Assembly: GCA_037176845.1 (NCBI GenBank) | Contig: JAYKXP010000049.1 | Coordinates: 186,001-250,000 of the forward strand | Direction of reading: 5' to 3' | Source of the DNA: Paramarasmius palmivorus | Lineage: Eukaryota > Basidiomycota > Agaricomycetes > Agaricales > Marasmiaceae | Length of the DNA: 64,000 bases | In this document: in pieces, positions 45,785 through 57,310 of the stretch | How positions within the stretch are numbered: position 1 is the first letter of the stretch | Layout: each line of letters opens with the position of its first letter | Made by a program: the position numbers and the translations under genes | The notes under the pieces: model-generated | Seen by the model: the letters and a program-made list of their open reading frames with translations, nothing else | What the model was told of the DNA's origin: nothing | Databases searched by the model: none

Positions 45785-47027
45785 ATGACCTCTACTCAAC
45801 GCGTTGTCACCATCCCTCCTGTTACTCAATGGTCAGAGACCAGCGAGGCTGTGGGTCCTTCTCGTCCTCTGAGACGCGACTGTCGCTCATTTGTTACTCA
45901 TGTAGATCCTCAATGCGCCGTACGATCACTTCTGCACTATGAAAGGTCTCGGGACCAGTCACAAGCTCTTCGACGCGGTCAACGAGGTCCTCAAAGTACC
46001 GGAGGACAAGTACAAGCTTATCTTGAAAATCTCTCACATCCTCGGTGCTTCTTGCAACCTCGCGTAAGCACTTTGTCTTCACCTTCCTCGATCGCATGGG
46101 TTCTGACTGTCTTCGTAGTCTCGATGACTTGGACATTGGTTCTGAGCAAAGTCGGGGTTACGCAGCCACCCCAGCTATTTTTGGCGTACCCCAGACCATC
46201 AATACTGCGGGGTATCTGTTTGTATTGGTTATGGAAGTTATGGCAGAGCTTCAAGCTTTGCACCCAAGCGCCGATCTCAATTCAATTCTTGTTCGTAAGT
46301 GGTGTACGTCCTCTTGATCGATGAGGGAAGTCTGACTTCATCTTAGAGGAGATCAAACTTGTGCATCGTGGACAAGCGCTGGAAAACCATTGGCAAAACA
46401 CGATGACTTGTCCCACTGAAGAGGAGTGTATTGACGTGATGAACAAGAGTAGGTGCCTATCGTATACCGTCGAAAGAGCCGCGCTCATGAAGAGTTTCAG
46501 AAACCGCCGCCTTCTTCAGGCTTTTCATTCGTCTCATGCAAGCATGCGCCACGCAAAACCAGAATCTGTATGTCTTCACTTCTTGGATATCGTTCACAAG
46601 TAACCAAAGTACTTCGCCTTAGGGATTTCGTTCCCGTGTCAAACACCCTGGGAGTTTTCTTCCAAATTTGGAGGGACCTCAAGGATCTTGAAAGTGGTAC
46701 AGACATCTCTGAAGGCAAATTCACCTTCCCCATACGCCATGCGATTGCTTACAACCCCAAGAACCCGCTAATCAAATGTAAGTGTTCTTCAACAGAGGCC
46801 TACAGTTAGCTTATTTGCATTGTTCAGATTGCCTCGCTCAGCACTCTGCGGCTCCCCCGGTCATTGAGAAGGTCATGAGCTACCTTCGCGACGAGTCCAA
46901 GTCCATCGAATACTCGAAAGAGACTCTGAAGATTCTGCAAGGACAGATTCAGGCAGAGTTGAAGTCGCTTGGTGGTAGCGCTGGTATCGAGAGCTTGGTC
47001 AATGAACTATTGAGTAGCTTGCAGTAG
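45785..47027 (+). CDS. GGPP-synthase-like isoprenyl protein with altered Asp motifs
   Basis: Seven exons, 45785-45850, 45906-46063, 46119-46294, 46347-46448, 46501-46567, 46623-46777 and 46828-47027, give 307 aa, the usual length of fungal geranylgeranyl diphosphate synthases. Conserved landmarks are NAPYDHF, LKVPEDKY, FGVPQTINTAGYLF, LVHRGQALENHW, CPTEEE, NKKTAAFFRLFIRLMQ, DFVPVSNTLGVFFQI and EGKFTFPIRHAI. The first aspartate motif, normally DDxxD, reads DDLDI. The second, normally QIRDDYxNL, reads QIWRDLKDL. The substrate-binding GKxxR near the N-terminus is KGLGTSH. These changes suggest lost or changed prenyltransferase activity. It could be a regulatory subunit, a neofunctionalised enzyme or an early pseudogene with an intact frame. 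Confidence 0.82.
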
Positions 47028-47252
47028 ACAGCAGAACTACATCAGAATTACAGGCCAAAAATCCTTGTATTGTTAGTTAGAATAATCGACTTCGACTTGG
47101 TTTATTACTTGGTGTCTCTGTTTTGCTTTGAGGGTGTTTGATGCAGACAACTGCTATGAACCTCAGTCGTTGAAGCTAAGGTTGAATATGTGGATGTTGC
47201 TTCCTTGACATCAACTGTATTCACTACTCTACGAAATGTACAAAAAAGCTAT

Positions 47253-48856
47253 CTATACTTCAAAATTATCAGCCCAGTGCGCCAAAACCCCCACACCCCG
47301 CTTATGCAGCGACGACCACTTCGCATCACGACAGATGATCACGGAGTGTGCGTTCCGAACTCCAGGGAAATATGCCAAATTCCTTTCAAAGGTAAGCTTC
47401 CTCAACGATTCGAGCATTTTTCGCTGAGCAGGCGTCAAAACAGGTTGCTTATCATGCCCATCGCCGACCAAGACGGTGGAAGCAGCGATAGCAGCTTCTT
47501 GAGGTACCTCCAGCTCCGCTTTGAGTAGTGTACGGAGAAGGGAATCCTGATCGCTGTCATGGAGGAGTTTAAGCCGGTACCGAGACCGGAATATCGAAAG
47601 GACAACAAGTATTCCGCCGAGGATTATTGACACCGGGAGGAGAATGGGGGTGAGGATGTAGAGTATCTGGAGGCGGGGTTTGAGTTGTGATAGTTCGACA
47701 GCAAGAATGATACTAGTGCTTACTGCATTATACGGGAAATCAAGGGGAATTCGGAGGAGGACTCGGGCGCGCTCGTACCAAGCGCGGCGAGATTTTTGAG
47801 TCATCACCACAAATGCTTCATTTGAAACAGGAGAAATACTCTCTATCAGTGGTGGGTACTTGGAAGAGATTCCCCTATGCAAACTCAGCGGCTGTCGTGG
47901 ATCCCAAGTGTCGTGGAATACACGTACATTTGCAAAGCCTCTGGTTGAAACTCTTCCTCGATGCCCAAAAAGGGATCGTGGGTTTCAAGCGCAGAACTGA
48001 CGAATGGGACGGTCAGGTCGTTGATACTGTCCAAAAGTCATTAATGACGCGTAGTCAGAAGAACGTCGAAGCACTTACGCGTTTGAGTAAAGACGTCGGC
48101 GTTTGAAGAGAGACAGAGCCTTATAGAACACTGAATCTAGACAAAGGTCATCGGCCGTTCGAATCGAAATGAGTAAATAGAACCTTTGTGAGCCATGACC
48201 TCTAACAGAGATTGTCCGGAAGGTGACCACTCATCCACTGCATACATTTGCTTTCCAGTTCTTGAGCAAAGGCGAGGTCCTAGGTAGGCTAACGCGTCAT
48301 AAAGACGCGAGTTCTGGTATCTGGACGAGATCATTACTTCTTGATGACTTCGGCAACCAACATTTGAACTCACGTCACCAGTCCAATATGAGGAGTCGCG
48401 ATAGTATCAAAGTTTACAGGGATAATGTCGTTGAAGAAGTCCTTCCCGTGCAGAATCCTGAACGCGGGATGTCAGTGACGACGAAAAGAAGAGTGCAAAT
48501 TTACATACCCAATAAGATAGCGGGCAACTAATCCTCCCAAACTATAGCCAACCACAGAGAAACGGTCTACATGAAGGTCTAGATTTCTGAGCCTTTCGAC
48601 TTCCCTGAAGAGCTGGTGACCATCAGACGAATGCAAGAGGAAGTACAGGAAAATCTCTTACTTCCTTCGCAATTCTTTCAGCGCCCCAATCTATACCATC
48701 GTATGTATACTCTCCGGCATTACTGCTTGAAACAAAGAGCACCAGCTCCTCCTCGCAGGCTTCATGTCGTTCACGGATGAAGCTCTCCATCTGTGCGACA
48801 TGACCAGGGTGCCCCCACATTCCATGGATAAGCAATAGAAGATGAACGGACGTCAT
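47253..48856 (-). CDS. DUF676-type lipase/serine hydrolase (ROG1-like)
   Basis: Seven exons, 48856-48662, 48612-48509, 48457-48374, 48320-48184, 48136-48079, 48026-47928 and 47874-47253, give 432 aa. The alpha/beta hydrolase core shows LLLIHGMWGHPGH (oxyanion side) and GYSLGGLVARY with the nucleophilic Ser. 'FDTIATPHIGL' follows. A candidate catalytic Asp is in 'INDLTVPFVS', and the His in the C-terminal 'VLAHWADNF'. One strong membrane segment (LYILTPILLPVSIILGGILVV) lies in the last exon. ROG1-type proteins cleave glycerolipids at membranes. It is divergent from the glycerophosphodiesterase gene, which may reflect shared lipid metabolism. Confidence 0.82.
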
Positions 48857-49390
48857 TTCACCGTGAAACTGTGAAGTACCGTGTTCGCGATGGGTTTGGA
48901 TTCACGCCGGCGAGAGTATATCGAAGTACGACACCAGCGCGTCGAGACCTTGGAGAGCTGTAAAGACCATCAGCCGGTCAAGACGGCCCAAGAAATATGT
49001 ATTACAAACTACCATTTCCCGGTGTGATTCAGGGCTGGAGCATCATGCATATGCATCATGTCTCTGAGTTACAGTAACGAGAATAATACCCCAAGGACCA
49101 GAGCTAGTCGATATTCGTTTCGATGTGATGATGAAGGGGGTTGTTGACAAAAAGAGAAAGAGGTCCGGACATTCCCGGCATTGAAAAAATTTCTCGGAGC
49201 CGGTGCCGTCAACGGGCGCCAGCGCTACGAACTTGTTGATCCCGCATTTGCATTGTTTTTCTCCATCTTTCAAATGTCACTGTATGTAATCTCTCGGTAG
49301 GCTTCCGCCCACTAAGTATGATACTCCAGTCCAGTTTCTTTTCTTCGTTCCAGCAAGTGCAAGTTATTGATACATACCTATCCCGATTCA
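48857..49390. other. Divergent promoter region, lipase and GDPD
   Basis: 534 bases between divergent starts. A 76-codon minus frame with CKCG and CREC pairs is open here (49273-49043), but no start, splice or family evidence supports it. Confidence 0.4.
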
Positions 49391-50738
49391 ATGACTTCAT
49401 CTCCCACAGAACTTCCGGGTATGTCTTCATGCGAGTCTGATTGATACTCCAGTGACATTATGTATCCGTCTAGAGTGTTGGGGACATCGAGGGGTCCGTG
49501 ATATCCATTTCAATCTTGTTCTCGTACGCTGAACAACGTTACTACAGGCTTCAGCTGCGTTCCCGGAGAATACGCTCGCCAGCTTTGAACGAGCAATTCA
49601 CGATGGTGCGGAAGGGATTGAGAGTGGTGAGTTTTCTTGTCATCATATCCATCGTCTTACTGTTTACATCTCAATCCCTAGACATTCATTTATCTGCCGA
49701 CAATGTGATCCTCATGTTTCACGATCCAGGTCAGCTTCGGTGCCACTATCTTCTGCGCAAATAGTTGACGAGTCTGGTCAGATTTGTCGCGCACAATCGG
49801 TGTCAAGGGTGAGCATCAAAAGCATCTCTGGCCGTCTCTCTATCCTTAGCTCCATTTCAGGGTATATTAAGGACTTGCCATGGTATGGACCAGAAGGGAT
49901 GGAGCATCTACGGACGAAAAAGGAACCGAGGCAGCCCATACCAACATTTGCTGAGACTGTGGCGTTCCTAATGCAAGTTAGTGCTATTCCTTTCCCTTAT
50001 CTTCCCGCACTCAACCCTTGTAAGCCCGGGAATCGTCACGTCTCCTTCAACGTCGATGTCAAGCCTCACAGTGATGCAAAACAAATCTTCACGCTGATGA
50101 GCGAAATCATCACCGCCCAACCCGATTGGCAAACTGAACTCGCACCTCGCATTCTACTCGGACTATGGCATCCAAGCTATCTACCTGTTGCGAAATCAAT
50201 CCTTCCCTATTGCCGCCGCTCATACCTTGGTGTCAGTGTATCAATTGCACGACGATATTTTTGGGATGATTGCGACACATTTTCGATCGTGATGCCTGCG
50301 TTATCCAACAGGGAAGGACAACAATTCATCGCAGAATGCAAGAAGAATGGCAAGAGAATCATGGTTTGGACTGTCAATGACCCGAACCGGATGGTAGAGG
50401 TAAGTTCGTGGTTCGTGATTTATAGGATACCTTCCGCTAACTTGAACCAAGGCATGCCGTTGGGGAGTCGATGTCATCTTGACAGACGTCACTAAGACAT
50501 GGTTGGACCTTAGGGAGACGTTGCAAGGTTCGTTTATCCCAATGTGCTCTTGTAATAGTCACTGATATACACGCGCGCAGCCGACTTCCCCTTGGTTAGT
50601 GCGAAGTATAGTCGTCGTTTCTTATGGACAAGTCCCTTCTTCTGGACTCCCATTATCATACTGTTGCATTACATCTCCGACTGGTACTTCACGAGAGTCG
50701 TCGGTCCTTGGGAGACTAAAGAGGAAACTAAAGCTTAG
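49391..50738 (+). CDS. Glycerophosphodiester phosphodiesterase
   Basis: Nine exons, 49391-49418, 49474-49493, 49548-49626, 49682-49729, 49782-49808, 49861-49976, 50025-50399, 50452-50527 and 50581-50738, give 308 aa. The spliced N-terminus reads WGHRGASAAFPENTLASFE, the GDPD hallmark, followed by EGIESDIHLSADN and FHDPDLSRT (metal-binding E, D and catalytic H). The TIM-barrel core continues with VDVKPH, LLGLWHPSY and 'IMVWTVNDPNRMVEACRWGV'. A hydrophobic C-terminal stretch (PFFWTPIIILLHYI) may anchor it to a membrane. GDPDs hydrolyse glycerophosphodiesters to glycerol-3-phosphate and alcohol. Confidence 0.88.
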
Positions 50739-50879
50739 ATTTTTGATTAGGAACACATTACAGTAGATTCTTTTTTTCGTGTCTGTAGAGTCCAAGTATC
50801 GGGCGTGATCCATATAAGTTATCGTTCATTCCGTTCTGTGCAATTACAAGCATCAAAGCAAATGTCTACATGCAGATGA

Positions 50880-52506
50880 TTAATAAATGTAAGGGAAGAT
50901 TTTGTATGGCACAAGCTTTTTGTACTTGTCCCAGTCCTTGCCGTATCTATACCTCCTTGTGAGCTTACGCCAAATGGTACAGAGTGAAGGACTTACTTCT
51001 TCTGGCACCAAGCATCGTCGCGAGATTGACGGTGCATGAGGAAAATAGTGAAGTAGATGGGGTAGTAGTAGGGAACCAGACTTGAGAATCCACATGGGAG
51101 AGACCAGGCCAGAGCCATAACGAGATCACCGCTTTGAACATCATGAGCCAACGAACAAGACACGGAACGATGCCAAACCTACATATAATTAGGATGACGA
51201 GATATTCCCCACCAGCCCGAGATCAAGAGTTTGGTACCACGCTCGGTGGGCATGTACTTCAAATCTATCGCACAATCAGCACCGAGCCGGAAATAGACAG
51301 CTTTCCAACATACTCTTGGGGTTCTTGCCATTGCGGAAATCATTCTTCTCTCCATTTGCGCTACGGAAAATCCAGTAGCCAAAGAAGTTAACGCCGATGA
51401 TGAGCGCAGTGTTCACAGGTCCCAACTCGACCTGGTTGAAAACGAGGTAACGAGTCTGCAGGGAGAATGTGAAGGGTACCCATAACAAGTCGCCGACGGA
51501 GAGCATGAAGCCGAATCCATCAGTCACAATATCAATGGTGGTGAACAAAGCGGGCTATAGAGGGCATCATGAGCATCTTCTGTGCAGAAATAGGCACAAG
51601 CTTCCTTACCTCGTTGTACAGGGCATCCGCCACGTACCAGATCTGGAAAGCAGAAGCAAGCCACATAGAATCGGTAACGTTTGCGAATCCACCACGGCGA
51701 ACGGCTTGCTCGCAGATCATAGAAATGTTGATGAGAGCCCAAAGAATGAGACCGGGGCGAAGTTCGTTAAAGGACATGATATCGAACGAGCCGATGGAAG
51801 GGTTTAGTTCTCGTCCAATGAAGAACTAGCAAGTATCAGTAAGATACTACATTCCAAGGGAGAAACTAGAAAACGTACATCATAAATGACATTTCCGGTG
51901 TTTCCTCCTAAAGCAAGCAGCTTCCCGGGGACAAAAGACATGGCATAGACGTAGATAGCTTGTATGATGGACATCAACAATGCGGCCGTGCACAGTCCGA
52001 CCCATTTGTGGTAGATAAAAGTCATGGGTCCTGGTCCGTATTTGATGATAGAGCCAACTGCGAGACCAATGGCTAGCATAAAGGTAGCGAATCCTAGTAC
52101 AGTTATTAGACATGTGCACTCGGCATCCAGACCCACACCTACCATTAATCTTATATTCCTTCACGCTACCATCCCGAAGTACTGCACCCTTGAGCCAACT
52201 ACCCGGAAGAATAATCCAGCACAACACGCAAAACGCGTACCACCCAAAATACGCGATAGTTGCTTCCGTGTCCCAAAACCTTTTCCACCATCCTTCCCGG
52301 CTGAAGAAGCTCACCAAATCCTGCATCTCAAATTTAGGTGGGCATCCTCCGGTTTCTTCGGCACATCCAAAGTAGAGAATGTAGGTGATAATGGGAACAG
52401 TAACAGTGACCGTGAGCGCGCCAATGGGTCCGAAGAAGTCGTATTCTGTAGTGCGAGGATTCAACTCCTCTGGAGTCTTTTTCGAGGGCTGGGGTGCTGC
52501 AGCCAT
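50880..52506 (-). CDS. ERG24: Delta(14)-sterol reductase (Erg24)
   Basis: Seven exons, 52506-52143, 52093-51879, 51825-51610, 51554-51314, 51264-51183, 51131-50997 and 50955-50880, give 442 aa. It reduces the C14-C15 double bond of sterol intermediates in the endoplasmic reticulum, using NADPH. Signature regions are FFIGRELNP, 'FELRPGL'-like NELRPGL, and [18 protein letters not shown], where the final Ile comes from the splice. The end [12 protein letters not shown] is typical. Several membrane segments are visible. It converges with the GDPD gene, leaving 141 bases between their stops. Confidence 0.92.
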
Positions 52507-52916
52507 GAGCGGTGATGGGTGAATGAAGCCAAGACGAACATTGAAGCTGAATTTAAGTCTTTTATTTTCTGGTAATCGCACGATTGCAAAAAAATTCAGG
52601 ATGCGCTCGGCGCCCGATGACGGCAGGAGGTAAGCTAGCTCACTACTGCCACTGTGCCAGGATGTTCAGAATCGTACGAGTTTACAGACCAGGAATGCGT
52701 AACATTTTCACAGCACGCACCTAAATGCTTCCCCAAGAGGTTCAAGTAATCTTACACAACGTCAGAGACACGCATAGGTGTACAGGTAGACATAGATTGT
52801 CCGAGGCTATTATACAGCAATAAAAAAAAACCGATACAACGATGGAACAGAGATGTTTTGCCGACTACAAGGTATAGGGTGATAGAGATAGCATACGGGA
52901 AATGTCAGAATGTAAA

Positions 52917-53430
52917 TCACTTTGGCGGTTGCTGGCCTATATACGCAGGCGAATACCCTTGCTGGAAGCTACCCGGTTGTTGTGGGCTAAAGTATCCCTG
53001 CGAAGTATGGAATCCACCGCCGTATGCGACTGGAGGCTCCCAGAGACTAGAATTCCATTAAGCAGAGGTTTTGCGAGGATAAAGGATAGAATACACACCC
53101 AGGACCCATCTTCGCTCTCCACTGACAAATTCCGCACATCCATATATCCTTCGAGTCCATGGGAATGATGGGTACGAAGAAGAATTCTAGCCACATCTTG
53201 CTTTTGGCTGCAAAAACGGATGCATTATGGCAATTGGGACATAACCTAGCAGCTTGCTCGCCGCCTGCGGGTTTAATCTTGGTCTGGCAGCCAACTGATA
53301 GAGATCATCTTCGTTGAGAAAGCAGAACAAGAGCCGAAATGAAGCGACATACAGAGGATTGGAAGGCAAACTGTTGGGTTTTGAGTTAGGCAGGGGAATT
53401 GTGTGCATGACGGAATCGCTTACTGAACAT
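52917..53430 (-). CDS. Small zinc-ribbon protein
   Basis: Three exons, 53430-53424 (only ATGTTCA), 53294-53099 and 53046-52917, give 110 aa. The product starts MFIGCQTKIKPAGGEQ. It continues with CPNC, VFAAKSKMWLEFFFVPIIPM and CGIC, the pattern of the small eukaryotic zinc-ribbon family in which two CxxC pairs flank an aromatic 'W..FF..P..P' segment. The C-terminus is a Gly/Gln/Tyr/Pro-rich tail (GGGFHTSQGYFSPQQPG). The first exon was deduced from the family start, a good GTAAG donor and a TATCAG acceptor. Function is unknown. Confidence 0.72.
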
Positions 53431-53735
53431 GGCGGTCGGAAGAGAACTGGAAAGGACTGTAGAGACTGGTGATGGTATAAGTAAGTAAGAGAAAGCAGAC
53501 GTGCGCAGTAAGGAAGGCAATGCTGCCTAAGGCGCCAAGCATTTGCCGAAAGCCGACTTACCGGCGATCTTATCTTATCTGGGAAACAGGCAGTATCGTT
53601 CCAACTGAGTCGAAAGTATCCAGTGTGCCAACAGTAATCGTTTCAGGATTCCACAAAGTATACAGTATGCCAACAGTGATGATTACAAGAGAATACGATG
53701 CTAAACGGTCTCATATCGTTCATAACAGGCGAGCT

Positions 53736-54662
53736 TCACAGTTCCGAGTTATCCCCCACTTGCTGCTGTAATGCTTCTAGGTCGTCCGGCTTCAGTACCT
53801 TCTGCAGGGTTTCAAGGCTATCAGTATCCTCATGAAGTACAAAGTGCTCCCAAAGAACCCCGACATGCTTCAGTAGTGCTTCTCGTGGTTTCCCGGCGTA
53901 TTCGTCGAAAGCAACGTGCTCTTGTTTCTCGGCAAGGAAGTTGACCAAAAACTTGACGTCTTCGAGGTCCGATCTGGCCTTCAGCATGGTTTTGGGTCTT
54001 GTTGAATCTTGTATTGCCGACCATCGTTTCAACTTGGTGAGTATTAGGACTTTGGGGTGTAGAACTGGAAGCCCTGCAGGACAGAGCGTATCTTTTGAGC
54101 TCCAACCGATTAAGCAAAAGATGGAAATATTCACCTGAGAGGCTAGTTTCTAATAGGGGACCTGCGACCAAGGGCAGTCCAAGTTGTCCAGTAGGAAGTG
54201 TTTCGACCAAGACATTGTTCTGACCATGCTGCAAAAGCGAGCGGACATCGGGGTTGACTTCCAAGTTGCTATGTTCCTTCAAGATCAATAGATTAGCAAG
54301 CCATGAATGACTACGACTTGTGCTTCAAGAGAACCTCGGGGTCGATTTTGTAAAGATGAAGCCCATGGTCGACGAAGAGTTTATCCTTCTCCTTTACGGC
54401 TTCCCTGAGCGCGAGTATAGTCAGGTTTTCAGGAAGCTTTATTAGAATGTCTATATCGTGCAAAAGGATAAGATTAGGCCAAGGACGGTCTAATTTGAAC
54501 CTGGATACTCATCTGTGTAGTACGTTCGCTGCCCAATAGCGCCAGAGCGAGTCCTCCAATGACAGCGGTTTGACACCCAATCTCATTCGCGAATCGAATA
54601 AAAGCTCGAGCGACTTCTTGCTGCTTTGTAGCTGAAGTGGTCAAGCGAATAATTTGGGACAT
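53736..54662 (-). CDS. Nucleotidyltransferase-fold-like protein
   Basis: Four exons, 54662-54509, 54450-54318, 54268-54135 and 54073-53736, give 252 aa. An N-terminal GGLALALLGSERTTQMNILI segment resembles the 'GG.a...hG..R.T.DiDi' strand-turn of minimal nucleotidyltransferases. The rest is helical (VLHPKVLILTKLKRWSA, DLEDVKFLVNFLAEK). The Asp residues of the usual TxDIDL are replaced (TTQMNIL), so catalysis is doubtful. The start at 54662 was preferred to an in-frame ATG at 54767, which would overlap the divergent neighbour. Confidence 0.6.
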
Positions 54663-54756
54663 GGTATGAGGCCAAAAGGAGTTGTGACGGCAAAGGCTGT
54701 GTACGGTACTGATTCCTGAGTAAATATTTGTTATTGCCTCTTGACACAGAACCACC

Positions 54757-55621
54757 ATGTCATTCACCCAGACAGAAACATTATCTCAACCCCCGCTCTT
54801 CCTCTTCAACCCCAAACACAGATTACAAGATGCATTTGTGCGGCCTCCAGACGAACTGGTATATCTTGCTCTCATGGAGCTCTCCCTTATCAATATCGAG
54901 TTGATTGAATTTCGGCTACCACTCTACGCACGAATGAACGTCCCAGCGATGATGACTGTACGTGCTGGATATCATTCTTTATTCATATACTAAAATGGTC
55001 AGAGTACAGCATTACACTTACCTCGTACCAGACGAGCAACTGCACAAAGCGTCGGAAGCTTTGCTCGAACTGGGTCTTCCGGCTTTTTACCCTGATAATA
55101 CGCTTCAGGGCGACTTTTTAACGCTTGCGAAAACTCACAGAATTACTCGTTCCACTGCACCCGGACTACTACAGTATCTCAGCCTACTTCCAGCCTCATT
55201 CGCATCTTTCACGCCGGAAGAACTATCCGAGATACACATCCTCCCACCAAAGGGCTCGAGTTTCGACCATACACTGCACATATACTCTCCACGCCCCTCC
55301 GCAGTGTATTCCTGCTTATTTCGGGCATTATCTCGATATCCTAGGTCTGCAAGAACTCGCGGCACGCTGCTGGCGGATCTTGCCGAACTCATCAGGTATA
55401 ATTTGTTGAAAGCGACGTGCTTCAACGAGGAAACGATTGACGACGATGCGGAAGAATACAATGTTGACGATGATCCTGACGTTCAAGATGCTTTAGGTCA
55501 GGTTCGAAGGTGGTCAGAGGCAGGAGAATGGCGAGAAGGAGAGGAATGGATAGGTGATTGTCTTGCAGCGGTGGTGAGCGGCAAAGGACGGATAGAGTTA
55601 GTGCCTTGGAAGACAGGATAG
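54757..55621 (+). CDS. Unassigned acidic protein
   Basis: Two exons, 54757-54957 and 55010-55621, give 270 aa. The acceptor at 55009 was chosen because it gives a continuous frame (MMT-HYTYLVPDEQLHKASE). The C-terminal third is acidic (DDDAEEYNVDDDPDVQD) and Trp/Glu-rich (EWREGEEWIGDC). I do not recognise a domain. It reads divergently from the nucleotidyltransferase-like gene, with starts only 94 bases apart, so the two probably share a promoter. Confidence 0.6.
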
Positions 55622-56031
55622 TGCTTTCCACCTATGAGGTCTACGGTGGAGGGATTGAATTTGTACTGGCCCAGTAGCTGTTCAGGTTGGACCAAAGCCA
55701 TATGTCAATATAATTGCGACCTCGACGTTCACCGCTCTTTCTCGACAACACGCAGGACGACACAGAAAAAGTATCACTGTGGCCCATAGATGACTGGTCT
55801 TCCTTGCTCTCAAGGATTTTTCCTCACAATATTAAGTTGATTGTGGCACAGTTGATCATAAATTCGTTACAGACTACAAGGGTATATACACTGTAGTAAT
55901 GTACAGATAATGTTAGGCTTCCACTGATACGTAGTGTTACTCGTGAATCATGACAGGTCAGAAACGCAAATACTCTATAATTAAGGAGCACTGAGGACAA
56001 TCTAAGTTTTGACCGTCAGATGCTGAACAAC
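55622..56031. other. Intergenic between convergent genes
   Basis: 3' flanks of two convergent genes. Nothing else was recognised. Confidence 0.45.
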
Positions 56032-57070
56032 CTAGAGAGAAACAGGCCCACGCACCGACATGAATTGTTCATAGTTAAGCTGGACCCATCCATTCCGGTT
56101 AGTGTCCGCTCTACAATGCGAATCAGAAAGCGAGTACGAATATGAGAACAACTACCCACCGTTGGAAAGATTCTGTGAGATTCTTCACGACTACACACGC
56201 ACGTACAAAGCGATCAAAGGTGATCCCGGGCGCTGGCCCGTAGTCGGTCACCGGGGCAGAGGCTAGCGCAAACAGTAAGCGCCTGTCACGGTAGACAGTC
56301 ATGACTCAACACACCGTATTTTTGCTCTATTAAACGTAAAAGATTCGGCGAAAGGTTGTATCCGAAGCTCCTCAATGCTTCAGACAGTTCATTGCCTTCA
56401 ATTGACCCAGAGCGGTCCCTGTCGAAGTGTCGGAAAACGTTCTGCCAGTCGGAAATGTATTTCCACAACCCGGCGAATTCTGGTGTGCATGGTCACAAAG
56501 ATGCTTGAGATGTTCAAAATGAAAACGGACCATTGAAGTTTATTGTGCCGCTTCTGTCGACATCCTGAACAAGACGTCTGAGACCTCGCAGGGTGAAAGA
56601 GAGCAGGCCACTCACAAATATCGACATGAGCATCTTCACAGTATCGAGATCGAATTCTGACTCGAATTTAGCACCATTGACCATCATAGATCCTTCCTAC
56701 ACACTCACTTGTCCAGTTTCCTGTCCAACAATCAATTAGAAATCCGCAACAAAACATGATAGGACCTGAGCACACACCATTTACCAACGCCTGCTGCAAC
56801 TCGTTAACAGTGATAGCTCCTGAGCGGTCTTGATCGACATTCTGGACTAGAAAGAGTTGTAGCAGAAGCTTCTTCAATACACAATTTTCACCCACAGTAC
56901 GACCAAAGCTGGGGATCGACTCCTGGTGGTGGTCCCGGTGCATAAGAATAGCTCGACTGGTGAGATTGTCGACTGTAGTTGCTATGAGTACTGTGTCTTG
57001 AGCCTCCGGAAGCATATCCGTGGCCATGGTGTTGGGTATTGTAGGCGGGTTGAGAGTATCCTTGATACAT
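56032..57070 (-). CDS. Penta-EF-hand calcium-binding protein (Pef1/ALG-2-like)
   Basis: Eight exons, 57070-56896, 56846-56778, 56720-56709, 56656-56616, 56564-56531, 56479-56315, 56262-56160 and 56110-56032, give 225 aa. A Gly/Ser/Tyr/Gln-rich N-terminus (MYQGYSQPAYNTQHHGHGYA) precedes the PEF domain. EF loops are visible as DQDRSGAITVNE, DVDRSGTINFNE and DRDRSGSIEGNE, with weaker fourth and fifth hands (FDRFVRACVVV, DTNRNGWVQLNYEQF). Members bind Ca2+ and work in membrane trafficking, budding or polarity. Exon 3 is only 12 bases (encoding about GNWT). The end SVRGPVSL is read through a possible donor; no plausible final intron was found. Confidence 0.85.
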
Positions 57071-57310
57071 GGGGGACGACTGAAAATGTGACCGTTGCAG
57101 CAAGAGCCGGCTTAAATACGGGCGCAGTTAGACATCAATTATGTGGCTGTGTTTGTCAGGGGAATGACGGGGTTCATCGCCTCCGATATCGATTCACATC
57201 ATCTCCGAAGTTTCACGGACTGCTGCGGTGGGAGAAGAATAGAAGAACAATGTTTTCATTCAGCTCGAAATTTTCGACTAGTTACTGTGATCATTATTCA
57301 AGAAGCGATG

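Noticed and set aside
49043..49273. Minus-strand frame with CKCG and CREC pairs, zinc-ribbon-like
   Set aside because: It lies in the divergent promoter of the lipase and GDPD genes, with no supporting splice, start context or family spacing.
24719..52506. Sterol gene cluster (Erg25 and Erg24)
   Set aside because: The two genes are 25 kb apart with many unrelated genes between; ergosterol genes are not normally clustered in fungi.
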